Assembly: GCF_002752635.1 (NCBI RefSeq)
Contig: NZ_AYTW01000005.1
Location: 62,001-126,000 of the forward strand
Length of the DNA: 64,000 nt
Direction of reading: 5' to 3'
Origin: Mesotoga sp. Brook.08.105.5.1
GTDB taxonomy: Bacteria; Thermotogota; Thermotogae; Petrotogales; Kosmotogaceae
The position numbers and the translations under genes are program-made. The notes below the pieces were generated by a model that was not told the DNA's origin, searched no databases, and saw only the letters and a list, made by a program, of their open reading frames with translations. Positions 1 to 8,432 of this stretch are shown in pieces; position 1 is the stretch's first letter; every line of letters begins with the position of its first letter.

Positions 1-129
1 CATGTAGCCACTCATAGTGAATCCTGCGAACCTACCAGGTACCAGGTCAACTCTGGAGCTTCCACAGGAAGAAACCAGAATTACCAGAAACAATAGCGCT
101 ACGATGAAACGGGATTGTTTGCCTCTCAT
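1..129 (-). CDS. Lipoprotein, N-terminal part only
   Basis: The first 43 codons of a gene that runs off the left edge. The N-terminus has a basic start (MRGKQSR), a hydrophobic core (FIVALLFLVILV) and a lipobox-like SSC at about residues 21-23, so the product is probably lipidated on Cys and exported. The ATG overlaps the folK stop in an ATGA arrangement and has a GGGAGGTG ribosome site within the folK tail, so it is translationally coupled to folK. Function cannot be told from this fragment. Confidence 0.7.
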   Translation of the reverse strand, partial: MRGKQSRFIVALLFLVILVSSCGSSRVDLVPGRFAGFTMSGYM

Positions 130-656
130 TTCTTCACCTCCCGGTCGATTAATTCTCTGAAGCGTCTGGCTTTCAAGAAGGGCTTAGGCCAACTCTCCTG
201 TCCCAGCCTCTCTAAATGATCCGAAAAGAGAGTGCCGTCTCTCGGGTCCTTAAGCTCCCTATCAATTTCAAGCAAGGGGACCAGAACGAACTTCCTATTA
301 ATTATATCGCTATGAGGAACTGTAAGCTCTACTGTCTGGAGAACCGTTTTTCCGTGAAGCAAGATATCGATATCAATCTCCCTCGGACTCCATCTGAATC
401 TTTGAACTCTGCCAACAGCATTTTCAATGAACTTAATATCTCTTATGAGTAACCTGACATCTCCTGAGTAACGGAACTTGCCGACACAGTTCAGGAAATC
501 ATCCTGCTCTGTGTTTCCGTACGGTTGTGTAGTGTATACTGACGAGACCTCTAAAAGGGGCAATCCCAATTCGATGAGCTTTGTGAAAGCTTCCGCGATG
601 TAATTCAGTCTGTTGTCGATATTGCTACCAAATGCGAGAAATAGATCACTCTCCAC
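126..656 (-). CDS. folK: 2-amino-4-hydroxy-6-hydroxymethyldihydropteridine pyrophosphokinase
   Basis: Transfers pyrophosphate from ATP to 6-hydroxymethyl-dihydropterin, the step before dihydropteroate synthase in cytosolic folate synthesis. The 176-residue protein has the usual HPPK length and landmarks: LAFGSNIDNR near residue 7, VYTTQPYG near 40, DFLNCV near 53, the signature RWSPREIDIDILL at 88-100 with Mg-binding Asp95 and Asp97, and PHSDIINRKFVLVPL near 114. It overlaps the 3' end of the upstream radical SAM gene by 11 bases and the downstream lipoprotein start by 4, so it lies inside a co-transcribed minus-strand run. No other folate-synthesis gene is next to it. Confidence 0.93.
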   Translation of the reverse strand: MESDLFLAFGSNIDNRLNYIAEAFTKLIELGLPLLEVSSVYTTQPYGNTEQDDFLNCVGKFRYSGDVRLLIRDIKFIENAVGRVQRFRWSPREIDIDILLHGKTVLQTVELTVPHSDIINRKFVLVPLLEIDRELKDPRDGTLFSDHLERLGQESWPKPFLKARRFRELIDREVKK

Positions 657-1992
657 TCAACTTCCTCCGTAATGACCACGCCGCTTCTTTTAGTCTCTGC
701 ACAGTGTCCAACGAGAATCCCTGCTTCCACCAGTGCGGAATGATCGAGTTGTCAAGAAGTAGTGGGTCAATATCTTCAGCAAATGAACCTCTTTCAATTA
801 GTTCTTTCCATTGCAGAGTTCCTGGTATAGGCGTGAATTCGTTAAGACTTGGGGACAGGCCTAACTCTTCACAGATTCTCAGTGAGTCCAGTACATCTTC
901 TTCGCTCTGTCCAGGTAGATTCAGCATGATGTAGGCGCTAATCTCCTTGTAGGTGAATCCGGCCTTTGAGAGGTTATCGACGGCTCTGTAGATATCGTTA
1001 AGAAAAACTTTCCCCCCTGTGGAAGTTTGCAAGGCTCGATCTGAAGTCTCCAGTCCGATTTTAATCGTCTTGAAGTTATTAGCGTACATCAAATCTGCGG
1101 TTTCCCTGTCTACAAATCGCGCGTGCACTCCATTAGGCAGGTGAAACCTTGTTCTTATGCTACGATGTTCGATTTCTTTCATAAGTGTCTTGAAACCGCC
1201 ACCAACAAGAATCGCGTCATCAAAAAAGACAATGTCTGAGAGATTCGATGATTTAACCAGGTACTCGATATGCTCTGCAGTCTTTGTCGGATCTCTTCTT
1301 AAGAAATGGCGCCATAGATAACTACTTGCGCAGTAAACGCATCTGAAAGGGCACCCTAGACTGGTTATTACAACAGCATAATGCGGAGATTCGTAGGCCG
1401 AGTAATCGGGACTAAGCTCATCAAACCAATCAGACTGAACAGATTTGTTTATTCCGAGGAATAGCAGAGCCTTCTCTATAGGCTTCATTCCCGTTCCGGG
1501 ACAGACCAAATCTGCCCCTGCATTCCTTTTTGCGTGTTCCGGAAGCAGCGTTGCGTAGACCCCACCAAGCACAATAGGTATTGACGGCAACTCTTGGCGA
1601 ACAACCCTTATTGTGTCGCTCACTCCATAATGCCAGTACGTCATCATAGAAGTAACGAAGACACCGTCAACGTGGTCTAGTTGTTGCAGTTTGCTCCTGA
1701 ATACTTCTTCAGGAAAACCGAACCTCTTGAACCTTCTTGGGATGGAAGCTATACAGTCTGGTTTTGGAACAACGGTTTCCACGAACTTCCCGGTTCCGAA
1801 GTATTTTTCACCTGAACCGGAGGAATATGAGAGAAGGTCCGAATCGTATCGATCAAGACAGTCAACTAAGACCGGTTCAACTCCAAGGGTTTTCAGAGCA
1901 GAAGATATGTACAATAACCCCAAAGGCTTTAGCCAGTAATCGTAGGCTGATACATCTTCAATCCAAGGATTGATCAGTAATATTCTTTTCAA
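646..1992 (-). CDS. B12-binding-domain radical SAM protein
   Basis: A 448-residue radical SAM enzyme of the cobalamin-binding-domain type. The N-terminal ~170 residues form a Rossmann-like B12-binding region beginning KRILLINPW. The SAM iron-sulfur motif CPFRCVYC is at residues 214-221 (Cys214, 218, 221; CX3CX2C), followed by a TIM-barrel-like region. The start is a TTG at 1992, chosen because KRILLIN is the usual family N-terminus and a GAGTGA site precedes it inside coaX. It overlaps coaX by 35 bases and folK by 11. Substrate unknown: this family includes methyltransferases and many uncharacterised members, and the neighbours (pantothenate kinase, HPPK) do not point to one reaction. Confidence 0.85.
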   Translation of the reverse strand: MKRILLINPWIEDVSAYDYWLKPLGLLYISSALKTLGVEPVLVDCLDRYDSDLLSYSSGSGEKYFGTGKFVETVVPKPDCIASIPRRFKRFGFPEEVFRSKLQQLDHVDGVFVTSMMTYWHYGVSDTIRVVRQELPSIPIVLGGVYATLLPEHAKRNAGADLVCPGTGMKPIEKALLFLGINKSVQSDWFDELSPDYSAYESPHYAVVITSLGCPFRCVYCASSYLWRHFLRRDPTKTAEHIEYLVKSSNLSDIVFFDDAILVGGGFKTLMKEIEHRSIRTRFHLPNGVHARFVDRETADLMYANNFKTIKIGLETSDRALQTSTGGKVFLNDIYRAVDNLSKAGFTYKEISAYIMLNLPGQSEEDVLDSLRICEELGLSPSLNEFTPIPGTLQWKELIERGSFAEDIDPLLLDNSIIPHWWKQGFSLDTVQRLKEAAWSLRRKLSGE

Positions 1993-2755
1993 ATGACTTC
2001 ACTCGATTGTAATAGGATCTTATTCCCTTCAAGGTTAGATAAGGGTCGTCCATTTCTATGAACCCATCTTCAGTAATGAAGAGACGTGCTTTTCCACCCG
2101 TTCCAACGATTTTCGGCTTGACATCAAACTGCTTCTCGATTTCGCTAATAATTCCCTGCAGAGCGAAATACGTTCCGTTTACTATACCGATTCTAAGGTT
2201 GTCCTCAGTACTCGTTCCGAAGTAGTGGTCTTCAAAGAAGAGCTCGACTTCCGGCAGCTTTGCAGTCCTGGAGAAGAGAGCAGACATCGCCGTTTCAGGT
2301 CCAGGAAGAATTGCGCCACCTGCAAATGCGCCATCCATAACAATATCTATGGTAATTGCAGTCCCAACATCGACAACGATTACGTTGGCTCCGTAACATT
2401 CCTTCGCGCCCATTACGTTTGCCAGTCTATCGGCACCAATTTCCGAAGGGTTGTCTGTTTCCAGATCGACAGAAACAAACCTATCGGCCTTGACAAACAT
2501 GGCCGGTTCCAACAGATATTTTCTGGCGAAGTAATCAATTGTTGAGTTTAGTCTTGGAACAACGCTTGCCACACAAAGCCCTTTTATACTCGAAAGTGAA
2601 GCTTGTTCGTACCTCAAGAGTCCTTCAAGAATGACGAATAGTTCATCTTCCGTCTCGAGCCTCAAAGAAGGAAGCCTCCATACAGCCTCTATTTTGCTCC
2701 CACTGTCGAGACCAAAAACGGTCGTCGTGTTTCCCACGTCAGCAAGTAACAGCAT
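1958..2755 (-). CDS. coaX: Type III pantothenate kinase
   Basis: Phosphorylates pantothenate in the first step of coenzyme A synthesis. This is the CoaX (type III) form, with the ASKHA-fold phosphate motifs DVGNTTTVFG at the N-terminus and VVDVGTAITID mid-protein, plus GADRLANVMGA. The start is set at the ATG at 2755 rather than an upstream in-frame codon at 2809, because 2755 gives the standard MLLLADVGNT N-terminus and has AGGAGGT seven bases upstream. The product is 265 residues, normal for the family. First gene of the minus-strand run coaX - radical SAM - folK - lipoprotein. Confidence 0.93.
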   Translation of the reverse strand: MLLLADVGNTTTVFGLDSGSKIEAVWRLPSLRLETEDELFVILEGLLRYEQASLSSIKGLCVASVVPRLNSTIDYFARKYLLEPAMFVKADRFVSVDLETDNPSEIGADRLANVMGAKECYGANVIVVDVGTAITIDIVMDGAFAGGAILPGPETAMSALFSRTAKLPEVELFFEDHYFGTSTEDNLRIGIVNGTYFALQGIISEIEKQFDVKPKIVGTGGKARLFITEDGFIEMDDPYLTLKGIRSYYNRVKSFEKNITDQSLD

Positions 2756-2860
2756 TCTATACCTCCTAGCTAGATAGTAACATCTCATTTGGACTCTTTG
2801 TACTAGCATTGGTTCTGGCCAATCCTTGCTGTTTCACATTATCTTAATAATTCTCTCCAC

Positions 2861-2889
2861 TTGATAGGCAGATGATGTGATGATATAAT
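2861..2889 (+). promoter_or_regulatory. Sigma-70-type promoter of the tRNA cluster
   Basis: TTGATA at 2861-2866, a 17-base spacer, and a perfect TATAAT at 2884-2889. The first tRNA begins 39 bases after the -10 box. Spacing and sequence are near consensus, and no other start site is needed before the three tRNAs. Confidence 0.85.
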
Positions 2890-2927
2890 CTTTCTGCCAG
2901 CGCAGGCTGGAGACTGTAAGTGGGAGC

Positions 2928-3003
2928 GACTCGCTAGCTCAGCAGGTAGAGCACCTGACTTTTAATCAGGGGGTCGCGGGTTCGAATCCCGCGCGAGTCA
3001 CCA
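2928..3003 (+). tRNA. tRNA-Lys (anticodon TTT)
   Basis: A 76-base cloverleaf. The acceptor stem GACTCGC pairs with GCGAGTC, then A and an encoded CCA. The anticodon stem CCTGA/TCAGG holds loop CTTTTAA with TTT at 2961-2963. The T arm contains GGTTCGAATCC. First of three tRNAs transcribed together. Confidence 0.97.
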
Positions 3004-3088
3004 GCGAGAGTGGCGAAATTGGCAGACGCGCTGGACTTAGGATCCAGTGGGGAGACCTGTGAGGGTTCAAGTCCCTCCTCTCGCACCA
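3004..3088 (+). tRNA. tRNA-Leu (anticodon TAG)
   Basis: An 85-base class II tRNA starting directly after the CCA of tRNA-Lys. The acceptor GCGAGAG pairs with CTCTCGC, with encoded CCA. The anticodon stem CTGGA/TCCAG carries TAG at 3038-3040, and the long variable arm follows, as expected for leucine. Confidence 0.97.
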
Positions 3089-3106
3089 GAGAATGATTCT
3101 CTTCAT

Positions 3107-3181
3107 GCGGATGTAGCTCAGTGGTAGAGCACCTGCTTGCCAAGCAGGGGGTCGCGGGTTCGAACCCCGTCTTCCGCTCCA
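3107..3181 (+). tRNA. tRNA-Gly (anticodon GCC)
   Basis: A 75-base cloverleaf with anticodon stem CCTGC/GCAGG, GCC at 3139-3141 and encoded CCA. The acceptor stem GCGGATG/CTTCCGC has one T-T mismatch at the sixth pair; the rest is regular. It ends two bases before the terminator stem. Confidence 0.96.
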
Positions 3182-3182
3182 G

Positions 3183-3210
3183 GAAGACGCCTGAAGGCGT
3201 CTTCTTTTTT
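3183..3210 (+). terminator. Intrinsic terminator of the tRNA cluster
   Basis: Nine-base perfect stem GAAGACGCC / GGCGTCTTC around a TGAA tetraloop, followed directly by six T residues. Confidence 0.93.
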
Positions 3211-3371
3211 ATACGATCTTATCTTTCTGTTCCCGGATATCTATTCGGTCATTGAAAGAGCAGAAAGCGCTTTCTCGTAAGAAAAACTGGAAAGCAAACC
3301 TACCTCAATGAGGGTGCTTTGAGCACCACTGGTTTTCTGAATAGCTGTCCGGCTGGGTTACCGTCTTCTTC

Positions 3372-4877
3372 TCACTCCCATTCGATGGTTGCAGGAGGTT
3401 TGTCAGTTATGTCGAAAACGACCCTTCCGACTTCCTTCACCCGAGACGTAATCCTTGAAGAGACTTCTCTAAGAAGGTTATGAGGAAGCGCATGCCAGGA
3501 AGCAGTCATGCCTTCATGGCTATCTACGGCTCTAAGTGCAACTACGGAACCATATGATCTCTTGTCACCTTTAACCCCGACGCTTGAAATTGAGAGCAGC
3601 ACCGCAAAGGACTGCCAGATCCTTTCTATTTCGCCCGATTCTTCAAGCACTTCGAGAAAGATAGAGTCAACTTCCTTTAATATTCTTGCCCTTTCGGCTG
3701 TTACTTCGCCGATTATCCTCACCCCTAGGCCGGGTCCAGGAAAGGGTTGTCTGTTAATCAGGGTTTCATCTATGCCGAGAGATCTACCAAGATTCCTTAC
3801 TTCATCTTTGAAGAGTTCTCTTATTGGCTCGAGGAGCGTCAGTTTCATATTCTCAGGCAGACCACCAACATTGTGGTGACTCTTGATCTTCTCCGCACTT
3901 CTGGAGGATGCGCCGGATTCAATGACATCAGAGTAGATCGTTCCCTGCAGAAGAAAGTCTGCACTCAGTTTATTTGCTTCTCTTTCGAAGACCTTGACGA
4001 ATGTCTCTCCTATCGCTCTCCTCTTGTCCTCGGGATCAACAATCCCTTTTAGTGCAAAGAAAAACTCTTGGGACGCATCAACAGTTATAACGTTCATACC
4101 GAGACTCTTCAGAGTTCCTGGGACTTCAAGTTCCTCGTTCTTTCTCATCAAGCCATGATTTACGAAGATTCCGATGAAGTCGTCGCCTATTGCTCTGGTT
4201 GTCAATGCTGCAGCTACAGTCGAATCAACCCCTCCAGAAAGCCCGCCAACAACCTTTTTCCCTTCAACGGTTCTTCGGATCTCTCCAATCTTCTCATTCG
4301 CGAAATCAGAGATCTTCCAATCCCGAGAAGCTCCGCATATGCCAAGTACAAACTTTTCTATCAACTCCTTTCCATATTGAGTTTGATGAACCTCTGGATG
4401 AAATTGAAAGGCCAAGTCTCTACCGTTCGTGAATCCGGCAATCGTTCCATTTCTGCTTCGGGCAATGACTGAACAACTCTCAGGTAGACTGGTTACTTCG
4501 TCTCCATGACTCATCCAAACTTCTATCTCACTAGGGATTCCACGAAGATGATTAGTGTCGACAGATATCGCAGTGAGGCCATACTCGCCACGAATTCCGC
4601 GTGAGACAAACCCTCCCATTCGTTTTGCCAGCAGGTGCATTCCGTAGCATATTCCGAGGATAGGCACGGAGAGTTCATGTAGTTGTTCAGGGACATCAGC
4701 AGAGCCTTCTTCATAGACGCTTTGCGGGCCGCCAGAAAGAACAACGCCTCTTATGCTGTTGTCGAATGTGAAGCAGTCCGGAGTTGTTACGGTGCAAAGA
4801 ACACCGATTTCTCGTATTCGTCGAGCGAGAAGGAGCGTGTATTGAGATCCGTAGTCAAGAACAATAATCCTGTCCAT
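3372..4877 (-). CDS. guaA: GMP synthase (glutamine-hydrolysing)
   Basis: Converts XMP to GMP with ATP and glutamine, the last step of guanine nucleotide synthesis. The 501-residue protein has the full two-domain layout. The class I glutamine amidotransferase has nucleophile Cys78 in GICYG and the His160/Glu162 pair in FHPEV. The ATP-pyrophosphatase domain has the P-loop SGGVDS at 214-219, and the dimerisation domain ends with the typical PPATIEWE. The ATG at 4877 has GGAGGCAAA upstream. Its 5' leader carries a guanine-class riboswitch and terminator (separate entries), so expression should drop when guanine is abundant. Confidence 0.96.
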   Translation of the reverse strand: MDRIIVLDYGSQYTLLLARRIREIGVLCTVTTPDCFTFDNSIRGVVLSGGPQSVYEEGSADVPEQLHELSVPILGICYGMHLLAKRMGGFVSRGIRGEYGLTAISVDTNHLRGIPSEIEVWMSHGDEVTSLPESCSVIARSRNGTIAGFTNGRDLAFQFHPEVHQTQYGKELIEKFVLGICGASRDWKISDFANEKIGEIRRTVEGKKVVGGLSGGVDSTVAAALTTRAIGDDFIGIFVNHGLMRKNEELEVPGTLKSLGMNVITVDASQEFFFALKGIVDPEDKRRAIGETFVKVFEREANKLSADFLLQGTIYSDVIESGASSRSAEKIKSHHNVGGLPENMKLTLLEPIRELFKDEVRNLGRSLGIDETLINRQPFPGPGLGVRIIGEVTAERARILKEVDSIFLEVLEESGEIERIWQSFAVLLSISSVGVKGDKRSYGSVVALRAVDSHEGMTASWHALPHNLLREVSSRITSRVKEVGRVVFDITDKPPATIEWE

Positions 4878-4891
4878 TTTGCCTCCGAAAG

Positions 4892-4911
4892 AAAAAACCC
4901 CCAGGCGGGGT
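4892..4911 (-). terminator. Riboswitch-controlled terminator before guaA
   Basis: Read on the minus strand: five-base stem ACCCC / GGGGT with a GCCTG loop, then a T run. It lies between the aptamer and the guaA ribosome site, as in an OFF switch. GGCG just after the aptamer's P1 could pair with CGCC in the terminator's left side and act as antiterminator. That pairing is inferred, not tested. Confidence 0.75.
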
Positions 4912-4925
4912 AGTATTAATGCACG

Positions 4926-4987
4926 CCGTAGAAAGAAGGTTATGGCCTTCTGTAGAAACTCCCGCGCCGATTCGCGGGATTATACGG
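4926..4987 (-). promoter_or_regulatory. Purine (guanine-class) riboswitch aptamer
   Basis: Read on the minus strand, the leader folds as a three-way junction. P1 is CCGTA/TACGG, P2 is CCGCG/CGCGG with loop AATCGG, and P3 is AGAAGG/CCTTCT with loop CCATAA. Conserved junction bases are present: TATAATC entering P2 and AGTTTCTAC between P2 and P3. The 3' GG of loop 2 can pair with the 5' CC of loop 3, the known loop-loop contact. The base matching the ligand-pairing position (C74 in B. subtilis xpt) is C, giving guanine specificity; the preceding A73 is replaced by T. It sits about 50 bases before guaA, with a terminator in between. Confidence 0.85.
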
Positions 4988-5045
4988 GTAAATGGATTCT
5001 ATCACCTCGGAAAACGCTAGGTACTAAGGATTAGTAAATAAAGAA

Positions 5046-5873
5046 TCACCACCGGCCAAGAAGCCCCACACTCCAGGTTCTCTCGAAACTAATAGATTCG
5101 ATCTTATTAGTGAGGTTAGTACCAATTCCGGATGTAATAAGCATGTCTCCAACCCTAACCTCGATTCCTCCTCCGACAAGAAAATCCATGTTTCCGAGAA
5201 GATCCGCGTTCATCGAGACTCCTGCTCGAGCCGAAAAAAGACTGTTGTATGTATACTGTGTCGAAAGGCCAAAATACTTGATTTCCAATCCCTCTCTTGT
5301 TCCCAATTCAAGTCCTATCATGAAAGGGTCAGGAACAAATCGTATTCCTGCCAGAAGATCGATCGAATTTGCGGATGAACCGCTATTCCAAATAGAACTA
5401 CTGAAGGCTACTACGTAGTCCAGGATCTCGTAAGCCTTTCCAGTAATACCACCCTTGATTGCGACACCGTAGTTTGTTGTTGTTGCGGTGGACATGTTTA
5501 TTTGTAGATCTACGCCATAGGCAGTTAGGGGCCCAAGTTCGCCAGATATCATGTAGCTGAGAGACCTAATACTTGACGTTTTGCCAATATCCATATAGTA
5601 CTGAAGCATTCCAGCCATTCCGTCATCGGAGTCCTCAAATAACTGAACGTATAGTCCACGCTCATTTGATGAAGGGGAAGCGGTTGTGGTGAGTTCAACA
5701 AAGCTCGATGAAAATGCTGAATTGAGTACTCCATAGAGATCTGATGGACTTCCAAATCCCGAACTATACCCTTTTGCCAGTATGCCATTTCCTCCTGTTT
5801 GAAGCGAGAATGGATTCAATGCCGCAGTAACCACACCAAGAGATACGACCACTAAAATCAAGAGCTTCTTCAT
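5046..5873 (-). CDS. Exported beta-rich protein, possible outer-membrane/toga barrel
   Basis: A 275-residue protein with a clear signal peptide (MKKLLILVVVSLGVVTAAL). The mature part is rich in Gly, Ser, Thr and aromatics in alternating stretches such as FMIGLELGTREGLEIKYFG, and ends in an aromatic residue (GLLGRW), which fits a transmembrane beta-barrel. No family is recognised with certainty; surface proteins of this style are common in Thermotogota, where the outer sheath is studded with beta-barrels. It starts 4 bases after the tgt stop with GGGGTG upstream, so it is the last gene of the long minus-strand run. Confidence 0.7.
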   Translation of the reverse strand: MKKLLILVVVSLGVVTAALNPFSLQTGGNGILAKGYSSGFGSPSDLYGVLNSAFSSSFVELTTTASPSSNERGLYVQLFEDSDDGMAGMLQYYMDIGKTSSIRSLSYMISGELGPLTAYGVDLQINMSTATTTNYGVAIKGGITGKAYEILDYVVAFSSSIWNSGSSANSIDLLAGIRFVPDPFMIGLELGTREGLEIKYFGLSTQYTYNSLFSARAGVSMNADLLGNMDFLVGGGIEVRVGDMLITSGIGTNLTNKIESISFERTWSVGLLGRW

Positions 5874-5877
5874 CTTA

Positions 5878-7023
5878 TCACCCCATACGTTCTTCAGAAG
5901 TCTTTGGATTAACTGCTTGAATAAGGCCGGTTTCTAGGCAGTAGTTTTTGAATTCAGCCAGTCTATCTTCAAGTATAGCCTCTCGGATCTTCTTCACGAA
6001 CTGCATAAGAAAGCTGATGTTATGGTAACTCAACAGAGTCTTTCCAAGTATCTCATCCCTCGTAAAAAGGTGATGAATGTACGCTTTACTGTATGTTGAA
6101 CAGACTTTGCATTGACAAAATGGATCAACAGGAGATCTGTCCAACTTGTTTCTCGCCGATTTCAGGTTAACTCTTCCCCGCGATGTAAGAGCTGCCCCGT
6201 GCCTTCCTAGCCTTGTGGGGAGAACACTGTCGAACATGTCAACGCCGTTTTCGACAGCAACCATTATCAGTTCGGGTGTCCCGACTCCCATTAGATATCT
6301 AGGCCGATCCTCCGGTAGAAACTCGACAGAGCTTGAAAGCACCCTCTCGGTAGTCTCAAAATCCTCTCCGACGCTCAACCCGCCTAGTGCAAACCCGTCA
6401 AAATCCATGGCGGTTATTTGAGAAGCGCTTTCTTCTCTTAAGTCGTTGAAGAACCCTCCCTGAACTACACCGAAAAAGGACTGCTTACTGTTCCTTCTAT
6501 GTGCGATCAAAAATCTCTTTGCCCAAGCCGTTGTTCTATTCACGGAATTCCTTACGTATTCCTTTGTTGCACTTGGTTCAGTACACTCATCAAAAGCCAT
6601 TGCAATGTCTGATCCAACAGCTTCTTGTATCTCCATCGAAAGCTCTGGAGTAACGAAAAGACTCCTCCCATCAAGCGGTGAGCGAAACTTAACTCCTTCA
6701 TCGCTCACCTTTTTGTCTTTTAGCGAGAAAACCTGGAACCCCCCGCTATCCGTTAGGATTGAATGACCCCAAGACATGAACTTGTGAAGTCCACCGAAAT
6801 CTCGTAGAATATCGAGCCCCGGGCGCAAGAACAAATGAAAAGCGTTGCCAAGTATTATTCTTGCTTCGAGTTCATGGAGCTGGTCTTGCCATATTCCCTT
6901 AACTGTTCCATTGGTCCCAACCGGCATAAACACTGGCGTATCAAACTCTCCGTGAGGAGTACTAATAATGCCGGTTCTTGCCTTTGATTCGGTGCTAGAT
7001 GCTCTGATGCTCAGCTCAACCAT
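5878..7023 (-). CDS. tgt: tRNA-guanine transglycosylase (queuine tRNA-ribosyltransferase)
   Basis: Exchanges G34 of GUN-anticodon tRNAs for preQ1 during queuosine synthesis. The 381-residue protein has DSGGFQVFSL near the N-terminal third, the nucleophile-region GVVQGGFF, GGLSVGE, and LPTRLGRHGAALT. The C-terminal zinc site is seen as CQCKVC followed by a His. It overlaps the upstream cyclodeaminase-like gene by 8 bases. No queC/D/E/F genes lie nearby. Confidence 0.96.
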   Translation of the reverse strand: MVELSIRASSTESKARTGIISTPHGEFDTPVFMPVGTNGTVKGIWQDQLHELEARIILGNAFHLFLRPGLDILRDFGGLHKFMSWGHSILTDSGGFQVFSLKDKKVSDEGVKFRSPLDGRSLFVTPELSMEIQEAVGSDIAMAFDECTEPSATKEYVRNSVNRTTAWAKRFLIAHRRNSKQSFFGVVQGGFFNDLREESASQITAMDFDGFALGGLSVGEDFETTERVLSSSVEFLPEDRPRYLMGVGTPELIMVAVENGVDMFDSVLPTRLGRHGAALTSRGRVNLKSARNKLDRSPVDPFCQCKVCSTYSKAYIHHLFTRDEILGKTLLSYHNISFLMQFVKKIREAILEDRLAEFKNYCLETGLIQAVNPKTSEERMG

Positions 7024-7645
7024 TTCGCTTCCCGATTATCTCGATGATTTTCTCGTAGGAAGCGTTTATCTGTTTTTCCAACTGCTTCATTTCTTCATTT
7101 ACCCACGAGCCATAATCAGGGTCTTTAAGAGATTTCATGTTTATCATTACGTTGGCTTTAGCTATTTTGTAAACCGCATGAAGAAGGTGAGCGGCACTTT
7201 CTGCGTCCGAAAGCACATTTGAGTTCCCCCACTTGGCAAGTCGTTCGACGTTGAAAATGATATTCTTGCAGCGTCTGGCGAGATCAAAAGGCACTTCTAT
7301 TGCTGTTTTCAAAGCCTGCTGAACCTTCATCTCCCTGCTATTCTTTTCATCATCTGTGGCCTTTGACATCTTATAGGCTGACATCACCTGGTCGAACGCC
7401 TGGATATCGCGGTTCATAAGATCACATAGGTAGTTGCTTTCTGACTCAAAGACTTCTAAAGCGGACTCCATATGACCTTCAACATCTTCGTATCCCTTCT
7501 TGCCAATGGTCAAGTTCGCAACCATAGACCCTAATGACGCTGCGAGAGCAGCTACGACCGCACCTACTGCTCCGCCTCCTGGAGTTGCAGATTTCTCAGC
7601 AACTTTCTTCAAGAAGTCTTTAACTGGTAGTGTGCAGAAATCCAT
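7016..7645 (-). CDS. Cyclodeaminase/cyclohydrolase (FchA-like) family protein
   Basis: A 209-residue, mostly helical protein of the formiminotransferase-cyclodeaminase C-terminal family, which includes methenyltetrahydrofolate cyclohydrolase FchA. The glycine-rich N-terminal signature ATPGGGAVGAVVAALAASLG is followed by MVANLTIGKKGY. The start is placed at the ATG at 7645, one base after the deoC stop, because it gives the usual short N-terminus before DFLKKVAEKSATPGGG; an ATG at 7669 inside deoC is possible. It probably handles one-carbon units on folate, but the family is too broad to fix the reaction. Confidence 0.8.
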   Translation of the reverse strand: MDFCTLPVKDFLKKVAEKSATPGGGAVGAVVAALAASLGSMVANLTIGKKGYEDVEGHMESALEVFESESNYLCDLMNRDIQAFDQVMSAYKMSKATDDEKNSREMKVQQALKTAIEVPFDLARRCKNIIFNVERLAKWGNSNVLSDAESAAHLLHAVYKIAKANVMINMKSLKDPDYGSWVNEEMKQLEKQINASYEKIIEIIGKRNG

Positions 7646-7646
7646 T

Positions 7647-8396
7647 TTAATAACCCCCCCAATTATCATTTGATTCTCCAGTCACTATCTTTATACCAGA
7701 ACTTGTACCTATCCTGTTTGCGCCGGCGACTATCATTTTGAGAGCATCTTCTCTTGACTTGACACCTCCGGAGGCCTTTACTCTGCATTTGTCACCGACC
7801 ACAAATTTCATAAGCGAAACATCTTCTATAGTTGCTCCACCTGAGGAGAAACCGGTAGAAGTCTTCACGAAAGCGGAACCTGCCTCTCTCGAAATAACGC
7901 AGCCAGCGATCTTCTCTTCTACGGTCAACAAACAAGTTTCCAAAATCACCTTAACAGGTTTTCCATGAGCCGATTCTACCACTTTAACTATGTCATCAAA
8001 AACGGTTTCGTACTCTCCAGCCTTCAGAAGGCCCACGTTGATCACCATGTCAAACTCGTCTGCCCCATTGTCAGAGGCCCATGAAGCTTCGAAAACTTTT
8101 GCTTCACTTGACATCTGTCCCAAAGGAAATCCCACAACAACCGTCTTTTTTACATCACTTTCTGCGAGCAACTTAGTTGCCAAAGGAATGTATCCGCTAT
8201 TCACACAGACACTCCAGAACTCATAACGCATAGCTTCTTCACAAAGCTTTCTTACCATTTCTGGTGTTGCGTCGGCCTTCAGAAGAGTATGGTCGATGAA
8301 TCTCGAGACATTTAGTTTATCGGGCAGTTCTCTAACAACAGGGGAGTATTCTTCCTTGTATCTCCTGATTTCGTTCCTAACTGATTCTTTAATCAT
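7647..8396 (-). CDS. deoC: Deoxyribose-phosphate aldolase
   Basis: Cleaves 2-deoxyribose-5-phosphate to acetaldehyde and glyceraldehyde-3-phosphate, salvaging deoxynucleosides for energy. The 249-residue class I aldolase has the expected motifs: FIDHTLLKADAT, DMVINVGLLKAG, KVILETCLL, the Schiff-base lysine in FVKTSTGFSSGGAT, and RVKASGGV. The ATG at 8396 follows an AAAGGTG site. It sits between an HD hydrolase and the cyclodeaminase gene with short gaps, so it is probably co-transcribed. Confidence 0.95.
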   Translation of the reverse strand: MIKESVRNEIRRYKEEYSPVVRELPDKLNVSRFIDHTLLKADATPEMVRKLCEEAMRYEFWSVCVNSGYIPLATKLLAESDVKKTVVVGFPLGQMSSEAKVFEASWASDNGADEFDMVINVGLLKAGEYETVFDDIVKVVESAHGKPVKVILETCLLTVEEKIAGCVISREAGSAFVKTSTGFSSGGATIEDVSLMKFVVGDKCRVKASGGVKSREDALKMIVAGANRIGTSSGIKIVTGESNDNWGGY

Positions 8397-8432
8397 CGCA
8401 TCACCTTTCCTTCTCTCACTCTTTTTGAAATC

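Noticed and set aside
2934-3143. 69-codon minus-strand frame across the tRNA cluster
   Set aside because: It is the antisense of three tRNA genes; such frames are a well-known false protein family in databases.
4926-4987. A new riboswitch class before guaA
   Set aside because: Stems, junction blocks, loop-loop bases and the C at the ligand position all fit the known guanine class; only one junction base and a loop length differ.
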